Positions 30,176 through 39,367 of a stretch of 64,000 bases of DNA are shown piece by piece. The position numbers and the translations under genes were made by a program. The notes beneath the pieces were generated by a model. The model worked only from the letters and a program-made list of their open reading frames with translations, searched no databases and was not told where the DNA came from. Position 1 is the stretch's first letter, and every line of letters starts with the position of its first letter. Origin of the DNA: Bradyrhizobium sp. S69 (GTDB lineage: Bacteria; Pseudomonadota; Alphaproteobacteria; Rhizobiales; Xanthobacteraceae); contig NZ_LMUK01000028.1 in assembly GCF_009766005.1 (NCBI RefSeq), forward strand, positions 1 to 64,000. The letters run 5' to 3'.

Positions 30176-30261
30176 GTCATTGCGAGCGCAGCGAAGCAAT
30201 CCATTGGACCTCAAGGCATGGATTGCTTCGTCGCTTCGCTCCTCGCAATGACGGGACAAGC
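30176..30261. repeat. Intergenic inverted repeat, family B, copy 1 (between gltB and gltD)
   Basis: Facing words GTCATTGCGAGCG...GAAGCAATCCA and TGGATTGCTTCG...CTCGCAATGACG. A second copy is at 54007-54095. It sits inside a presumed operon, where it may attenuate or stabilise the gltB mRNA. Confidence 0.85.
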
Positions 30262-30299
30262 AACGAATACGAAGCACGATTGCAGGGGCGTCGGGTGTA

Positions 30300-31757
30300 A
30301 TGGGCAAAATTACAGGTTTTCTCGAGATCGAGCGGCACGATCGCAAATATGCGCCGGTGGCCGAGCGCGTCAAAAGTTACAACGAATTCGTCGTTCCCCT
30401 GAGCGAGAAAGAGACGCGCGACCAGGCCGCGCGCTGCATGAATTGCGGCATTCCCTATTGCCACGGCACCGGCGCGGTGGCGCCGGGTACGCCGGGCTGC
30501 CCCGTCAACAACCAGATTCCGGACTTCAACGATCTGGTCTACCAGGGCAACTGGGAAGAAGCCTCGCGCAATCTGCACTCGACCAATAATTTTCCGGAAT
30601 TCACCGGCCGGATCTGCCCGGCGCCGTGCGAGGCCTCCTGCACGCTCAACATCGACGACAATCCGGTCACCATCAAAACCATCGAATGCGCGATCGTCGA
30701 CCGCGCCTGGGACAGCGGCTGGCTCAAGCCGGAAATCGCGACTCAAAAGACCGGCAAGAAGGTCGCCGTGATCGGCTCGGGCCCGGCGGGCATGGCCTGC
30801 GCGCAGCAACTGGCCCGCGCCGGCCACGAGGTGCATCTGTTCGAGAAATACGCCAAGGCCGGCGGCCTGCTGCGCTACGGCATTCCCGACTTCAAGATGG
30901 AGAAGCATGTCATCGACCGCCGCGTGACCCAGATGGAAGGCGAAGGCGTCATATTCCATTACGGCAACGCGGTCGGCGGCACCTCGCAGGGCGCGATCGA
31001 TCCGCGCGAGATGCTGAACCACTATGACGTGCTGGCGCTGACCGGCGGCTCGGAGGCGCCGCGCGACCTGTTGATTCCCGGCCGCGACCTCGGCGGCATT
31101 CACTTCGCGATGGATTTTCTGCCGCAGCAGAATCGCCGGGTCTCCAGCGAGCCGCTCGGCAAGGACGCGGAGATTCTCGCCGGCGGCAAGCATGTGGTGG
31201 TGATCGGCGGCGGCGATACCGGCTCGGACTGTATCGGTACGTCGTTTCGGCAGGGCGCGTTGTCGGTGACGCAGCTCGAAATCATGGCAGCTCCCCCGGA
31301 GCATGAGGACAAGGGCCTGACCTGGCCGAACTGGCCGCTGAAGATGCGAACCTCGTCGAGCCAGGCCGAAGGCGCGCGGCGCGAATACGCGGTGCTGACG
31401 CAGAAATTCTCCGGCGGCGACGGCCAGGTCGGCAAACTGCATTGCGTGCAGGTTGACGACAAGTTCAAGCCGATCGCCGGCAGCGAGTTCGAGCTCGAGG
31501 CGCAACTGGTGCTGTTGGCGATGGGTTTTGTGCACCCCGTGCATGAGGGCCTGTTGAAGACGCTCGGCGTCGATCTCGACCAGCGCGGCAACGTGCGCGC
31601 CAACATGACCGACTACCAGACCTCGCGGCCGAACGTGTTCTCGGCCGGCGACATGCGCCGCGGCCAGTCGCTGGTGGTGTGGGCGATCCGCGAAGGGCGC
31701 CTGTGCGCGCGCGCGATCGACCAGCATTTGATGGGGACGACGAATCTGCCGAGGTGA
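30300..31757 (+). CDS. gltD: Glutamate synthase (NADPH) small subunit
   Basis: The 485-residue beta subunit feeds electrons from NADPH through FAD to GltB. The N-terminal 4Fe-4S cysteines are in [22 protein letters not shown] and CPAPCEASC. The FAD site is [18 protein letters not shown] and the NADPH site [12 protein letters not shown]; the family end [11 protein letters not shown] is present. The ribosome site is weak, so coupling to gltB or an internal promoter may matter. Confidence 0.96.
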   Translation: MGKITGFLEIERHDRKYAPVAERVKSYNEFVVPLSEKETRDQAARCMNCGIPYCHGTGAVAPGTPGCPVNNQIPDFNDLVYQGNWEEASRNLHSTNNFPEFTGRICPAPCEASCTLNIDDNPVTIKTIECAIVDRAWDSGWLKPEIATQKTGKKVAVIGSGPAGMACAQQLARAGHEVHLFEKYAKAGGLLRYGIPDFKMEKHVIDRRVTQMEGEGVIFHYGNAVGGTSQGAIDPREMLNHYDVLALTGGSEAPRDLLIPGRDLGGIHFAMDFLPQQNRRVSSEPLGKDAEILAGGKHVVVIGGGDTGSDCIGTSFRQGALSVTQLEIMAAPPEHEDKGLTWPNWPLKMRTSSSQAEGARREYAVLTQKFSGGDGQVGKLHCVQVDDKFKPIAGSEFELEAQLVLLAMGFVHPVHEGLLKTLGVDLDQRGNVRANMTDYQTSRPNVFSAGDMRRGQSLVVWAIREGRLCARAIDQHLMGTTNLPR

Positions 31758-31800
31758 GGTTTGCCGGCGTGTAACGAAAGCACCCGCAGCAAATGCGGTC

Positions 31801-31895
31801 GTCATACGCGGGCTTGACCCGCGTATCCATCGATCTTCGTAAGAGCATTTTTTAAAGGGATGGATGGCCGGATCAAGTCCGGCCATGACGGCCAA
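31801..31895. repeat. Paired-hairpin repeat, family H
   Basis: ACGCGGG-CTTGA-CCCGCGT and GGCCGGA-TCAAG-TCCGGCC are two related 7-bp hairpins, flanked by GTCAT and ATGAC. A half copy lies at 46802-46825. Located in the convergent gap after gltD, it may end transcription from both sides. Confidence 0.75.
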
Positions 31896-31925
31896 CGGCG
31901 AGGCGACCGCGCGAACCCACCGCCG

Positions 31926-33677
31926 TCAATTCTGCACCCTCACACCCAGCATCATTATCGTCGATGCCGAGCTGGCGCCGGCGATGTTGGAGTTGAGGAT
32001 GTCGCGGCGCACAGAGCCCTTGATCCAGAGATTGCGGGTCATCTTGTAGATCAGATCGCCCTCGACGCTGTAGGTCTTGTCGGAGCGGCCGTCGCCTTGA
32101 TAGTCGTAGGTGCCGAAGGTGAATTTGCCGATCGCGGTCAGCCAGCGGCGAAAATCATGATCGGCCTCGACGGTGTAGGTGTGCACCAGCACGCCTGAGG
32201 TGCCCGGCAGCGTGGTCTCGCCGATCTGGGTGTCGGAATAGAATTTTGCCGTCGTCAGCGGCGTCGCGGTCCAGGTCAGCGACGCGGTGGTGAGCAGGCC
32301 CTCCAGCCGGCCGAGGCGGGAATCGGCATAGTCGCGCGCCTCATAGCCAACCGCGATTTCGCCGGTCAACAGCCGCGAGAATTCGAACGACGTGCCGCCC
32401 TTGGCATAGCCGCCGGTGGAATCGCGGGCGAAACCGTTGCGGTCGAGTGCGAGATCGTGGACGCGGCTGTCGCCCTCGACCTCGACGAACGGCTTCACGG
32501 CCGGCGTCAGTTCATAGCTGGCGCGGGTGATGCCGCCATACTGGTTGAAGTTGCGGTCGTCGTTGGTGGCGGTGGTGCCGTCGGTCAGCGTCGAGTTCTG
32601 ATACACCGTGCGATCGACGGTGCCGCCGGCGTAGATGTTGAGGCGGTTGAAATTCTGGTCGACGCCGAAGGTGCCGCCGAGCGTGGTGTAGATCGGATAG
32701 CGGGCGAGCCCGGTCTGGATGTTCGGGCTGCCCGGATTGTCGGTGGACAGCAGGAGGCGCACTTCCGACAGGATGTGGGTGTCCTGGGTGACATCGAGAC
32801 GGCCGTCGACATGGCCGGTGAAGCTCGGCCTCGAGACATCGGTCGGCGATGGCGAGATCGCGCCATCGACGATCGGCGGCAGGCTGTTGCCATAGCCCGT
32901 GAACGAGCCCCTGAGATCGGCGACCAGCGCGTGACGCTCCCAGTCGGACTGCGCCAAAAACTCCGGCGCCACCACCCAGAACGGCGCGCCTTTCGGCTCC
33001 GGGAGCCGGCCGGGATTGGTCTCATAGCCGCCGCTGACCTCGACCGCGGACTTGATCAGGAAGCCGCCGGCATAATCGCCGACCGGGCCGAATGGATCGT
33101 CGTCCACTTTCAGCCGCCTGCGCGACGGCTGACCGTCCACGGTGCCGGCCATCGCGGGCGGCAGCGGCGTCTTGTTGGCGGATTCCGATGGCGCGATCGA
33201 CAGCCGCAATTGGCCGGCGGCGTTGAGCTTCGGTGGCGATGGCGGCGGCGTGCCCGGACCGGGCGACGGTTTCGTCTTGGCCTGCCCCGGATAAAGTTTC
33301 GGCTTCTTCAGCGTGCGATTAAGCGAGTCAAAACCGGAAGCGGAGGCCCCGCTGGCGGGAGGCAGGCCATATTGCGGAATCTGCCCGATTCGCGATGGCG
33401 CGGGTTTGTTGTCGGGGTCACGCAGCTGGTCGTCGTCGGTGTTGGCGTTGGGATCACCGCCGGCCGCGGTCTTGCGCAACGGCAAATCCTGCGGCGACAC
33501 GAAGCCGCCTTGCACCGGGCGAAACAAATCGGGGGTGATGCTCTGGGCCTGCGCCAGGGTCTGATCGAAGGCGATCAGCGCAAGACAACTTAATGTCAGT
33601 CGGGTCAGCGTCAGGCACGGCAAAGACGCGCGTAAACTCGATGCGCGCTTGCGGCGGCCCGTGGCTGGACCCGACAT
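31926..33677 (-). CDS. Outer-membrane beta-barrel protein
   Basis: A 583-residue exported protein (signal peptide core LTLSCLALIAFDQTLAQA). After a Pro-rich disordered part (about 45-190) comes a C-terminal region of alternating aromatic/polar strands (RYPIYTTLGGTFGVDQNF, GYEARDYADSRLGRLEGLL, RVEGDSRV-like turns) ending in MLGVRVQN, a terminal strand without the usual final Phe. This matches the BBP2_2-type beta-barrel proteins often seen in Bradyrhizobium. Substrate or role unknown. Confidence 0.78.
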   Translation of the reverse strand: MSGPATGRRKRASSLRASLPCLTLTRLTLSCLALIAFDQTLAQAQSITPDLFRPVQGGFVSPQDLPLRKTAAGGDPNANTDDDQLRDPDNKPAPSRIGQIPQYGLPPASGASASGFDSLNRTLKKPKLYPGQAKTKPSPGPGTPPPSPPKLNAAGQLRLSIAPSESANKTPLPPAMAGTVDGQPSRRRLKVDDDPFGPVGDYAGGFLIKSAVEVSGGYETNPGRLPEPKGAPFWVVAPEFLAQSDWERHALVADLRGSFTGYGNSLPPIVDGAISPSPTDVSRPSFTGHVDGRLDVTQDTHILSEVRLLLSTDNPGSPNIQTGLARYPIYTTLGGTFGVDQNFNRLNIYAGGTVDRTVYQNSTLTDGTTATNDDRNFNQYGGITRASYELTPAVKPFVEVEGDSRVHDLALDRNGFARDSTGGYAKGGTSFEFSRLLTGEIAVGYEARDYADSRLGRLEGLLTTASLTWTATPLTTAKFYSDTQIGETTLPGTSGVLVHTYTVEADHDFRRWLTAIGKFTFGTYDYQGDGRSDKTYSVEGDLIYKMTRNLWIKGSVRRDILNSNIAGASSASTIMMLGVRVQN

Positions 33678-33899
33678 CACGATAAAGATACTCCAACGAA
33701 TTCAATTACTTGGCGATCAAGCCCCACGCCCGCGCGAATACGGCTGTGGAAAATGTCGTTAATGGAGTTAAAACAATTATGGTTAATGAGGCGTTGAGAA
33801 CCGGCGGCCCCCGCGTCGCATCGCCGAGCCGGCCGTGCTAGGAAGGCCGTCAAGCTCAAGCATGGGCCGGCGAGCGGCCCCACTTCCCTGGAATCACAG
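33678..33899. other. Divergent promoter region, no gene seen
   Basis: 222 bp between the outer-membrane protein gene and kdsD. It holds an A/T-rich stretch (33760-33790) with three TTAA words, not at CtrA spacing. It presumably contains both promoters. Confidence 0.4.
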
Positions 33900-34916
33900 A
33901 TGGCCAAGACGAAACCGCTGATGGCAAAATCATCCGGCTCCGACCGCGCCAACGCCGCCATTCAATCGGCGTTGCGGACCCTCGACGCCGAGGGCAGCGG
34001 CGTCACCGCGATCGCGGCGGCGTTGCAGGGCCCGCTGGGGTCGGCTTTCGCCGCCGCCGTCAGCCTGATCCTTGAAGCCAAGGGCCGGGTGATCGTCACG
34101 GGTCTCGGCAAGTCCGGCCACGTCGCGCGCAAGATCGCGGCTACCTTTGCCTCGACCGGCACGCCCGCCTTCTTCGTGCATTCCGCCGAGGCCAGCCACG
34201 GCGATCTCGGCATGATCACCGCCGACGACGTCATCGTGGCGCTGTCGTGGTCCGGCGAGCAGCCGGAAATGAAGAACCTGATCACCTACGCCAAGCGTTT
34301 CCGGATCGCGCTGATCGCGATGACCGCGGAATCCGAATCGCCCCTGAGCAAGGCCGCCGATGTCGCGCTGACCTTGCCCAAGGCGCGCGAGGCCTGCCCG
34401 CATAATCTCGCCCCCACCACCTCCTCGCTGATGCTGCTGGCGCTGGGCGACGCGCTAGCGATCGCGCTGCTGGAAGGCCGGGGCTTTACCTCGGTGGATT
34501 TCAGCGTGCTGCATCCCGGCGGCAAGCTCGGCGCCATGCTGAAATATGTCCGCGACCTGATGCATGCCGGCGACGCGGTGCCGTTGCGGCCGCTCGGCAC
34601 CAAAATGTCCGACGCGCTGGTCGAGATGTCGTCGAAAGGTTTTGGCTGTGTCGGCATCATCGATGGGCGCGGCCACATCGTCGGCATCGTCACCGACGGC
34701 GATTTGCGCCGCCACATCACGCGGCCCGATCTGATGACCGCTTTGGTCGACGACATCATGACCCGGAACCCGAAGACCATCGACCGCGACCTGCTCGCCA
34801 GCGAAGCGCTGGAAATGCTCAATTCGGCGAAGATCACCACGCTGATCGTGACCGAGGCCAGAAAGCCGGTCGGCATCGTGCACCTACACGATTTCCTGCG
34901 CGCCGGCGTGGCGTAA
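33900..34916 (+). CDS. kdsD: Arabinose-5-phosphate isomerase (KdsD/KpsF family)
   Basis: A 338-residue enzyme that converts ribulose 5-phosphate to arabinose 5-phosphate, the first step of KDO synthesis for lipopolysaccharide. The SIS domain is residues 50-190 (VTGLGKSGHVARKIAATFAS, SWSGEQPE, LAPTTSSLMLLALGDALA) and two CBS domains follow (from VRDLMHAGDAVPLR and from VDDIMTRNPKTI). An in-frame ATG seven codons later is an alternative start. Confidence 0.94.
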   Translation: MAKTKPLMAKSSGSDRANAAIQSALRTLDAEGSGVTAIAAALQGPLGSAFAAAVSLILEAKGRVIVTGLGKSGHVARKIAATFASTGTPAFFVHSAEASHGDLGMITADDVIVALSWSGEQPEMKNLITYAKRFRIALIAMTAESESPLSKAADVALTLPKAREACPHNLAPTTSSLMLLALGDALAIALLEGRGFTSVDFSVLHPGGKLGAMLKYVRDLMHAGDAVPLRPLGTKMSDALVEMSSKGFGCVGIIDGRGHIVGIVTDGDLRRHITRPDLMTALVDDIMTRNPKTIDRDLLASEALEMLNSAKITTLIVTEARKPVGIVHLHDFLRAGVA

Positions 34917-34951
34917 AGGCCCTCGTTCGACCTCCGCAGTTATCTCTGTCT

Positions 34952-35087
34952 CAGCCGTCATTCCGGGATGCGCCTCTTGGCGCAGGCCCGGAATCCATAC
35001 CCCCGGTGGCAGCGTTCGGTTCTGAACAGCAATACTGGGGTTATGGATTCCGGGCTCGCGCGAGAGCGCGCCCCGGAACGACGAGAC
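34952..35087. repeat. Intergenic inverted repeat, family D
   Basis: Facing arms CGTCATTCCGGGATGCGCC...CCCGGAATCCATA and TATGGATTCCGGG...GCGCGCCCCGGAACGACG enclose about 45 bp. It fills the convergent gap between kdsD and the AhpD-like gene. Confidence 0.8.
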
Positions 35088-35088
35088 T

Positions 35089-35637
35089 TTAGTTAGTCGC
35101 CTCCGGAAACCTTGCGGCCTTTTCCTCCAGCGGCAGATCCAGCCCGTTCGCCAGATATGACACGGTGCGATAGAAGCCGCACAGCAGCATGATCTCGAAG
35201 ATTTTCGCGTTGTCATAATGCGCCGACAGCGCCTTGTATTCGTCGTCGCTCAAGCTGGCGCGTTCATGCAGCGCATCGACGGTCGCGATCAGCGCCTGCT
35301 CGGCCGCGGTCCAGCACGGCGCATCGGCCGCGCCCCGCACCGTGGCGCGGACCTGGTGATCGGTTAGGCCCGCCGCATCGGCAAATATCGCGACATGCAC
35401 GCCCCATTCATATTCGCATCCGGTCCGCGCGCAGGTCCGGTCGATCACGATCTCGCGCTCCCGTAACGACAGCGGTCCCTTGTCCAGCAGGCCGCCGGCG
35501 CGGAATTTCTCCCAGGCGCGCGAATGGCCGGCGATAACACGAAACAGCATCAGCGGCGGCGCGCCACGCATGATGCGGTCGAACTGCGCCTGGATATCCT
35601 GATCATAAGGCGGCTGCAGCGGTGCAATACGTGACAT
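35089..35637 (-). CDS. Carboxymuconolactone decarboxylase / AhpD-like protein
   Basis: A 182-residue all-helical protein. The segment LSLREREIVIDRTCARTGCEYEWGVH is the CMD/AhpD core with two Cys and a downstream His, and FYRTVSYLANGL is the usual later helix. Members act as alkylhydroperoxidase partners or lactone decarboxylases. It is divergent from an HxlR regulator gene, with two operator-like palindromes between them, so repression or activation by that regulator is likely. Confidence 0.85.
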   Translation of the reverse strand: MSRIAPLQPPYDQDIQAQFDRIMRGAPPLMLFRVIAGHSRAWEKFRAGGLLDKGPLSLREREIVIDRTCARTGCEYEWGVHVAIFADAAGLTDHQVRATVRGAADAPCWTAAEQALIATVDALHERASLSDDEYKALSAHYDNAKIFEIMLLCGFYRTVSYLANGLDLPLEEKAARFPEATN

Positions 35638-35649
35638 CGCGGACTCCTG

Positions 35650-35690
35650 TGCTACAATAAACGTAGCACACCGCTACATTATCTGTAGCG
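35650..35690. promoter_or_regulatory. Two tandem 19-bp palindromes, probable HxlR operators
   Basis: TGCTAC-N7-GTAGCA (35650-35668) and CGCTAC-N7-GTAGCG (35672-35690) are perfect inverted repeats with the same core GCTAC-N7-GTAGC. Their centres are 22 bp apart, two helical turns. They lie in the 72-bp gap between the divergent AhpD-like and HxlR genes. Confidence 0.75.
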
Positions 35691-35709
35691 AAGCGCAAGG
35701 AGGCCTGCT

Positions 35710-36051
35710 TTGCCCAAACAGATGGCTGCCAGGAAAAAACGCCGGGTGCGCGGCTCGAGCTCAGGCCGGCCGATCATGGCGCTGCTCGATCTGCTGGGAC
35801 GGCGATGGACCTTGCGGATCGTCTGGGAGCTTCGCGAACAACCGCTGAGCTCGCGCGCGCTGCGCGCCGCCTGCGATGACGCCTCACCGACCGTGCTTCA
35901 GGCGCGGTTGACCGATTTGCGCGAGGCGGACCTGGTCGAGCTTGTGCAGGAAAGCGGCTATCGCCTGACGGAGCTGGGCCGGGAATTATTCGACCAGTTC
36001 ATGCCGCTCAATCGCTTCGCCGAGCGCTGGAGCAAACGCCCGGCGAATTGA
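35710..36051 (+). CDS. HxlR-family winged-helix regulator
   Basis: A 113-residue DNA-binding protein. ALLDLLGRRWTLRIVWELREQPLSS matches the HxlR core and PTVLQARLTDLREADLVEL the recognition helix, followed by the wing GYRLTELGREL. The Cys present near the N-terminus of redox-sensing HxlR members is absent. The start is TTG at 35710, supported by AAGGAGG 6 bases upstream; an ATG at 35722 is the alternative. Confidence 0.87.
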   Translation: MPKQMAARKKRRVRGSSSGRPIMALLDLLGRRWTLRIVWELREQPLSSRALRAACDDASPTVLQARLTDLREADLVELVQESGYRLTELGRELFDQFMPLNRFAERWSKRPAN

Positions 36052-36052
36052 T

Positions 36053-36499
36053 TCAGGGCGCAGCCACCGTCAGGCTGGCACCATCGGCCTGCACGATCCT
36101 GACCCGGCTGCCGGCGGGGGCATCGGGGCCGGCGACGCGCCAGATCGTGTCGTCGATCCGCACCGTGCCGGCGCCGTCGATGATCGGTTTTTCCAGGGTA
36201 AAGACCCGGCCGACCAGCGCATCGGCGCGCTTGTTGAGGAACGGATTGCTTTTGCTGGCGCCATGATGGCCGCGCGCCACACGCCGCCACAACGGCACCG
36301 CGGCGGCGGCGAAGGCCGCGAACATCAGGATCTGCAACTGCCACGACGGATGCACGACGAACGACAACAGGCCGACCAACAGCGCCGCGAGGCCGAGCCA
36401 GAACAGGAACACGCCCGGCGCCACCAGCTCCAGCGCCATCAGGATGATGCCGAAGATCAGCCAGTTCCAGGTGCCCAGCGTCGAAAACATCTCGGCCAT
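36053..36499 (-). CDS. NfeD-family membrane protein
   Basis: A 148-residue protein with two or three N-terminal helices (WNWLIFGIILMALELVAPGVFLFWLGLAALLVGLL) and a C-terminal OB-fold (ALVGRVFTLEKPIIDGAGTVRIDDTIWRVAGPD). It is a short NfeD that usually partners a stomatin-like protein in membrane quality control; the qmcA gene is 14 bases upstream. Its stop is 1 base from the convergent HxlR stop. Confidence 0.92.
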   Translation of the reverse strand: MAEMFSTLGTWNWLIFGIILMALELVAPGVFLFWLGLAALLVGLLSFVVHPSWQLQILMFAAFAAAAVPLWRRVARGHHGASKSNPFLNKRADALVGRVFTLEKPIIDGAGTVRIDDTIWRVAGPDAPAGSRVRIVQADGASLTVAAP

Positions 36500-36513
36500 C
36501 GTGCGACCTTTCG

Positions 36514-37512
36514 TTACCGCGGCGGCGTTATCGGCGGTGGGGTTGACCCGGTGCTCGGCACCGAGCCGCGGCGCGCGGCGGCCTGTGCCGAGGCGGCGCT
36601 TTCGCCGAAGGTGGCTTTTGCGATTTCGCCGATGCCGGCGAGCGAGCCGAGAATGCTCACGGCCTCGATCGGCAGCATGATGATCTTCTGGTTCGGCGAG
36701 TCCGCCAGTTGCCCGAACGCCTTGATGTATTTGTCGGCGATGAAATAATTCAGCGCGGCGACGTCGCCTTTCGCAATCGCTTCAGAGACCATCTGCGTCG
36801 CCCTGGCTTCCGCTTCGGCGGAACGCTCGCGCGCCTCGGCGTCCCGGAATGCGGCTTCCTTGCGGCCCTCGGCCTGCAGTATCTGGCCCTGTTTTGCGCC
36901 TTCCGCCCGAAGGATCTCCGATTGGCGCTGGCCTTCGGCTTGCAGAATATCCGCGCGCTTGACGCGCTCGGCCTTCATCTGGCGTCCCATCGCCTCGACC
37001 AGGTCGGCGGGCGGCACGATGTCCTTGATCTCGATGCGGTTGACCTTCAATCCCCACGGCGACACCGCCGCGTCGACCACGCGCAGCAATCGCTCGTTGA
37101 TCTCGTCGCGATGCGACAGCACCTGGTCGAGGTCCATCGACCCCATCACCGAGCGAATGTTGGTCATCGTCAATACGATGATCGCCTGGTTGAGATTGGA
37201 AACCTCGTAGCTTGCCTTCGCGGCGTCGAACACCTGGTAGAACGCAACGCCGTCCACCGTCACGGTGGCGTTGTCCTTGGTGATCACTTCCTGCTCCGGA
37301 ATGTTGATCACCTGCTCCATCATGTTGATCTTGCGGCCGACCCGGTCGAAATAGGGGATGATGATGTTGAGCCCGGGCGCCAATGTGCGGGTGTATTTGC
37401 CGAACCGCTCGATGGTCCAGTCATAGCCCTGCGGCACCGTCTTGACGCCGGCAAACAGCGTGAAGATGACCAGCAGCACCACCGCAATGGCGAAAATACT
37501 AAACCCGTCCAT
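36514..37512 (-). CDS. qmcA: SPFH/band 7 (stomatin-like) protein QmcA
   Basis: A 332-residue membrane-anchored SPFH protein: one N-terminal helix ([17 protein letters not shown]), the PHB domain ([25 protein letters not shown] through [14 protein letters not shown]), then a helical region with repeated QAEG/RAEG units (ILQAEGQ, ILRAEGA, ILQAEGR) and a Pro-rich tail. It forms an operon with the NfeD gene. These pairs scaffold membrane proteolysis. Confidence 0.94.
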   Translation of the reverse strand: MDGFSIFAIAVVLLVIFTLFAGVKTVPQGYDWTIERFGKYTRTLAPGLNIIIPYFDRVGRKINMMEQVINIPEQEVITKDNATVTVDGVAFYQVFDAAKASYEVSNLNQAIIVLTMTNIRSVMGSMDLDQVLSHRDEINERLLRVVDAAVSPWGLKVNRIEIKDIVPPADLVEAMGRQMKAERVKRADILQAEGQRQSEILRAEGAKQGQILQAEGRKEAAFRDAEARERSAEAEARATQMVSEAIAKGDVAALNYFIADKYIKAFGQLADSPNQKIIMLPIEAVSILGSLAGIGEIAKATFGESAASAQAAARRGSVPSTGSTPPPITPPR

Positions 37513-37689
37513 AAAGCTCTCCCTGACGACCGAAGGCCGCGTGAAACGCAGATCGCACCGTACCGCAAAACGTTAACACGCTTTGCGGTGCGGCGAACCT
37601 CCTTTGGTCGCCAAGCCCAGATGTAAGGTTCGAAACGCCAGCAAGCCCGACACAAGACTTGTCATAAATCTTGCGATGATATCCAGCGA

Positions 37690-38751
37690 CTATAGCCAGC
37701 CTTGCAGCTCGCGCAGCACCAGCTGGCGGATCACGTCCATGCCGGGCTCGCTGTCGTTCAGGCAGGGAATCGCGGCAAATTGCTCGCCGCCATGGTGCTT
37801 GAAGATCTCGGCGTTCTCCTGCGCGATTTCCTCCAGCGTCTCGAGGCAATCGGCCGAGAAACCGGGCGTGACGACGGCGATGCGGCGCACGCCGTCTTTC
37901 GCCAGTTGCTCGATCGTCTTGTCGGTGTAGGGTTTTAGCCACTGGTCGAAGCCGAAGCGCGACTGGAAAGTCAGCAGCAGCTTTCCGGCGTCCAGCCCCA
38001 TGCGCTGGCGCAATGCATCGGTGGTCGCGACGCATTGCGACTGGTAGGGATCGCCCTTGTCGATGTATTTTTGCGGCATGCCGTGAAACGAGGCCACGAT
38101 CAGTTCCGGCACGAACGGCAGGGTCGCCAGATGCGCGTTGATCGAAACCGCCAGCGCCTCGATGTAATTCGGATCGTCGTAATAAGGCGGGCTCACCCGC
38201 AAGGTCGGCTGCGCACGCATGGTGCGAAGCACCGCGAATACCTCGTCGCAGACGGTCGCCGACGTCGCCGCCGAATATTGCGGATAGAGCGGTACCACCA
38301 GCAGCCGGTCGCAGCCTTGCGCCGTCAGGGCGTCGATGCGCGAGCGGATCGACGGATTGCCGTAGCGCATCGCCCAATCGACCACGACATGGTCATGATC
38401 CGCGATCGCCGCGGCAAGCTTCTCGGATTGGGCCCGGGTGATGGTCTTGAGCGGGGACTCGTTGTTTTCGGTGTTCCAGATCTTGAGGTAATCGCGCGCC
38501 TTGCGCGCCGGGCGGGTGCGCAGGATAACGCCGTTGAGCGCCAGCTTCCACACCAGCCCCTGGTTTTCGATTACCCGCGGATCGGACAGGAACTCCTTCA
38601 GATAGACCCGCACGCCCCTGGTATCGGCGGTATCGGGCGTGCCGAGATTGACCAGCAGCACGCCGACGCGTTCCCGGGTGCCGGCGGCAGCAGCCGCGCC
38701 GCTTTCCTTAACGCTTGCTTTGGCGCCGTCGATGGGAACGATCACTGTCAT
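37690..38751 (-). CDS. hemH: Ferrochelatase
   Basis: The last enzyme of haem synthesis inserts Fe(II) into protoporphyrin IX; 353 residues. Family motifs: GVLLVNLGTPD, WAMRYGNPSI, LVVPLYPQYSAATSAT, the catalytic His in ASFHGMPQKY and the acidic PGFSADCLETLEEI. An N-terminal extension of about 27 residues precedes the core, a common bradyrhizobial feature. Confidence 0.96.
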   Translation of the reverse strand: MTVIVPIDGAKASVKESGAAAAAGTRERVGVLLVNLGTPDTADTRGVRVYLKEFLSDPRVIENQGLVWKLALNGVILRTRPARKARDYLKIWNTENNESPLKTITRAQSEKLAAAIADHDHVVVDWAMRYGNPSIRSRIDALTAQGCDRLLVVPLYPQYSAATSATVCDEVFAVLRTMRAQPTLRVSPPYYDDPNYIEALAVSINAHLATLPFVPELIVASFHGMPQKYIDKGDPYQSQCVATTDALRQRMGLDAGKLLLTFQSRFGFDQWLKPYTDKTIEQLAKDGVRRIAVVTPGFSADCLETLEEIAQENAEIFKHHGGEQFAAIPCLNDSEPGMDVIRQLVLRELQGWL

Positions 38752-38833
38752 GAGATCAGGGGCTTCGCGCGTTGCTCCATCCTTGTCAAGATAACGTCAG
38801 CTTCGCTAGGCTTGGCGCTGGCTGGGAGGAACC

Positions 38834-39232
38834 ATGACGATCGCCGAATGGTGCGTTTTCGCCGCGCTGATGCTGTATCTGCTGACGATCGCGCCGATCA
38901 AGTGGATCGGTTTTCGCCGTTTCGACAACGCCAACCCGCGCGATCCGGCTTTTTATGAAGATCCGATCGGAGCCCGGGCGCTGGGCGCGCACCAGAACGG
39001 CATCGAGACGTTTCCGTTCTTCGCGATCGCCGTGCTGCTGGCGGAGTTCCGCGGCGGCCCGCAGCGCTTTGTCAATGAATTGGCGATCCTGTTCCTGATC
39101 GTGCGGATCGCTTACGTCCTCACCTATCTGGGCAACCGGCCGACGCTGCGGTCGATCCTGTGGGCGATCGGCTTTGTGATCAACACCGCGATCTTCTTCA
39201 TGCCCGCGATCCGCAATTATCTGCCGATCTAG
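38834..39232 (+). CDS. MAPEG-family membrane protein
   Basis: A 132-residue protein with four hydrophobic helices and the MAPEG pattern: AHQNGIETFPFFAIAVLLAE (with E for the glutathione-type site) and RIAYVLTYLGNRPTLRSILWAIG. Members include glutathione transferases/peroxidases of membranes; bacterial ones mostly lack known roles. GGAGG lies 5 bases before the ATG. Confidence 0.9.
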   Translation: MTIAEWCVFAALMLYLLTIAPIKWIGFRRFDNANPRDPAFYEDPIGARALGAHQNGIETFPFFAIAVLLAEFRGGPQRFVNELAILFLIVRIAYVLTYLGNRPTLRSILWAIGFVINTAIFFMPAIRNYLPI

Positions 39233-39317
39233 AGCGTTTTCAAGCCAACGGGTCGCGCAAATGCGCGCCCGATGACAGGCTCCGTGGGCACCGGTTCGCG
39301 TCAAGAAAACGCGTCAA
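39233..39317. repeat. Dispersed ~85-bp repeat, family F, copy 2 (inverted)
   Basis: The reverse complement matches copy 1 at 22218-22300 almost base for base, including GACGCGTTTTC, CGGAGCCTGTCATCGGGCGC and GAAAACGCT. It begins one base after the MAPEG stop. Confidence 0.85.
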
Positions 39318-39367
39318 GACAAAAGACTAGAGCCCCGATTCACGCCCTGCTCACGCCGCCTCTTTTG

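Noticed and set aside
33760..33800. CtrA binding site upstream of kdsD
   Set aside because: TTAA words are present but spaced by 5 and 11 bases, not the required 7.
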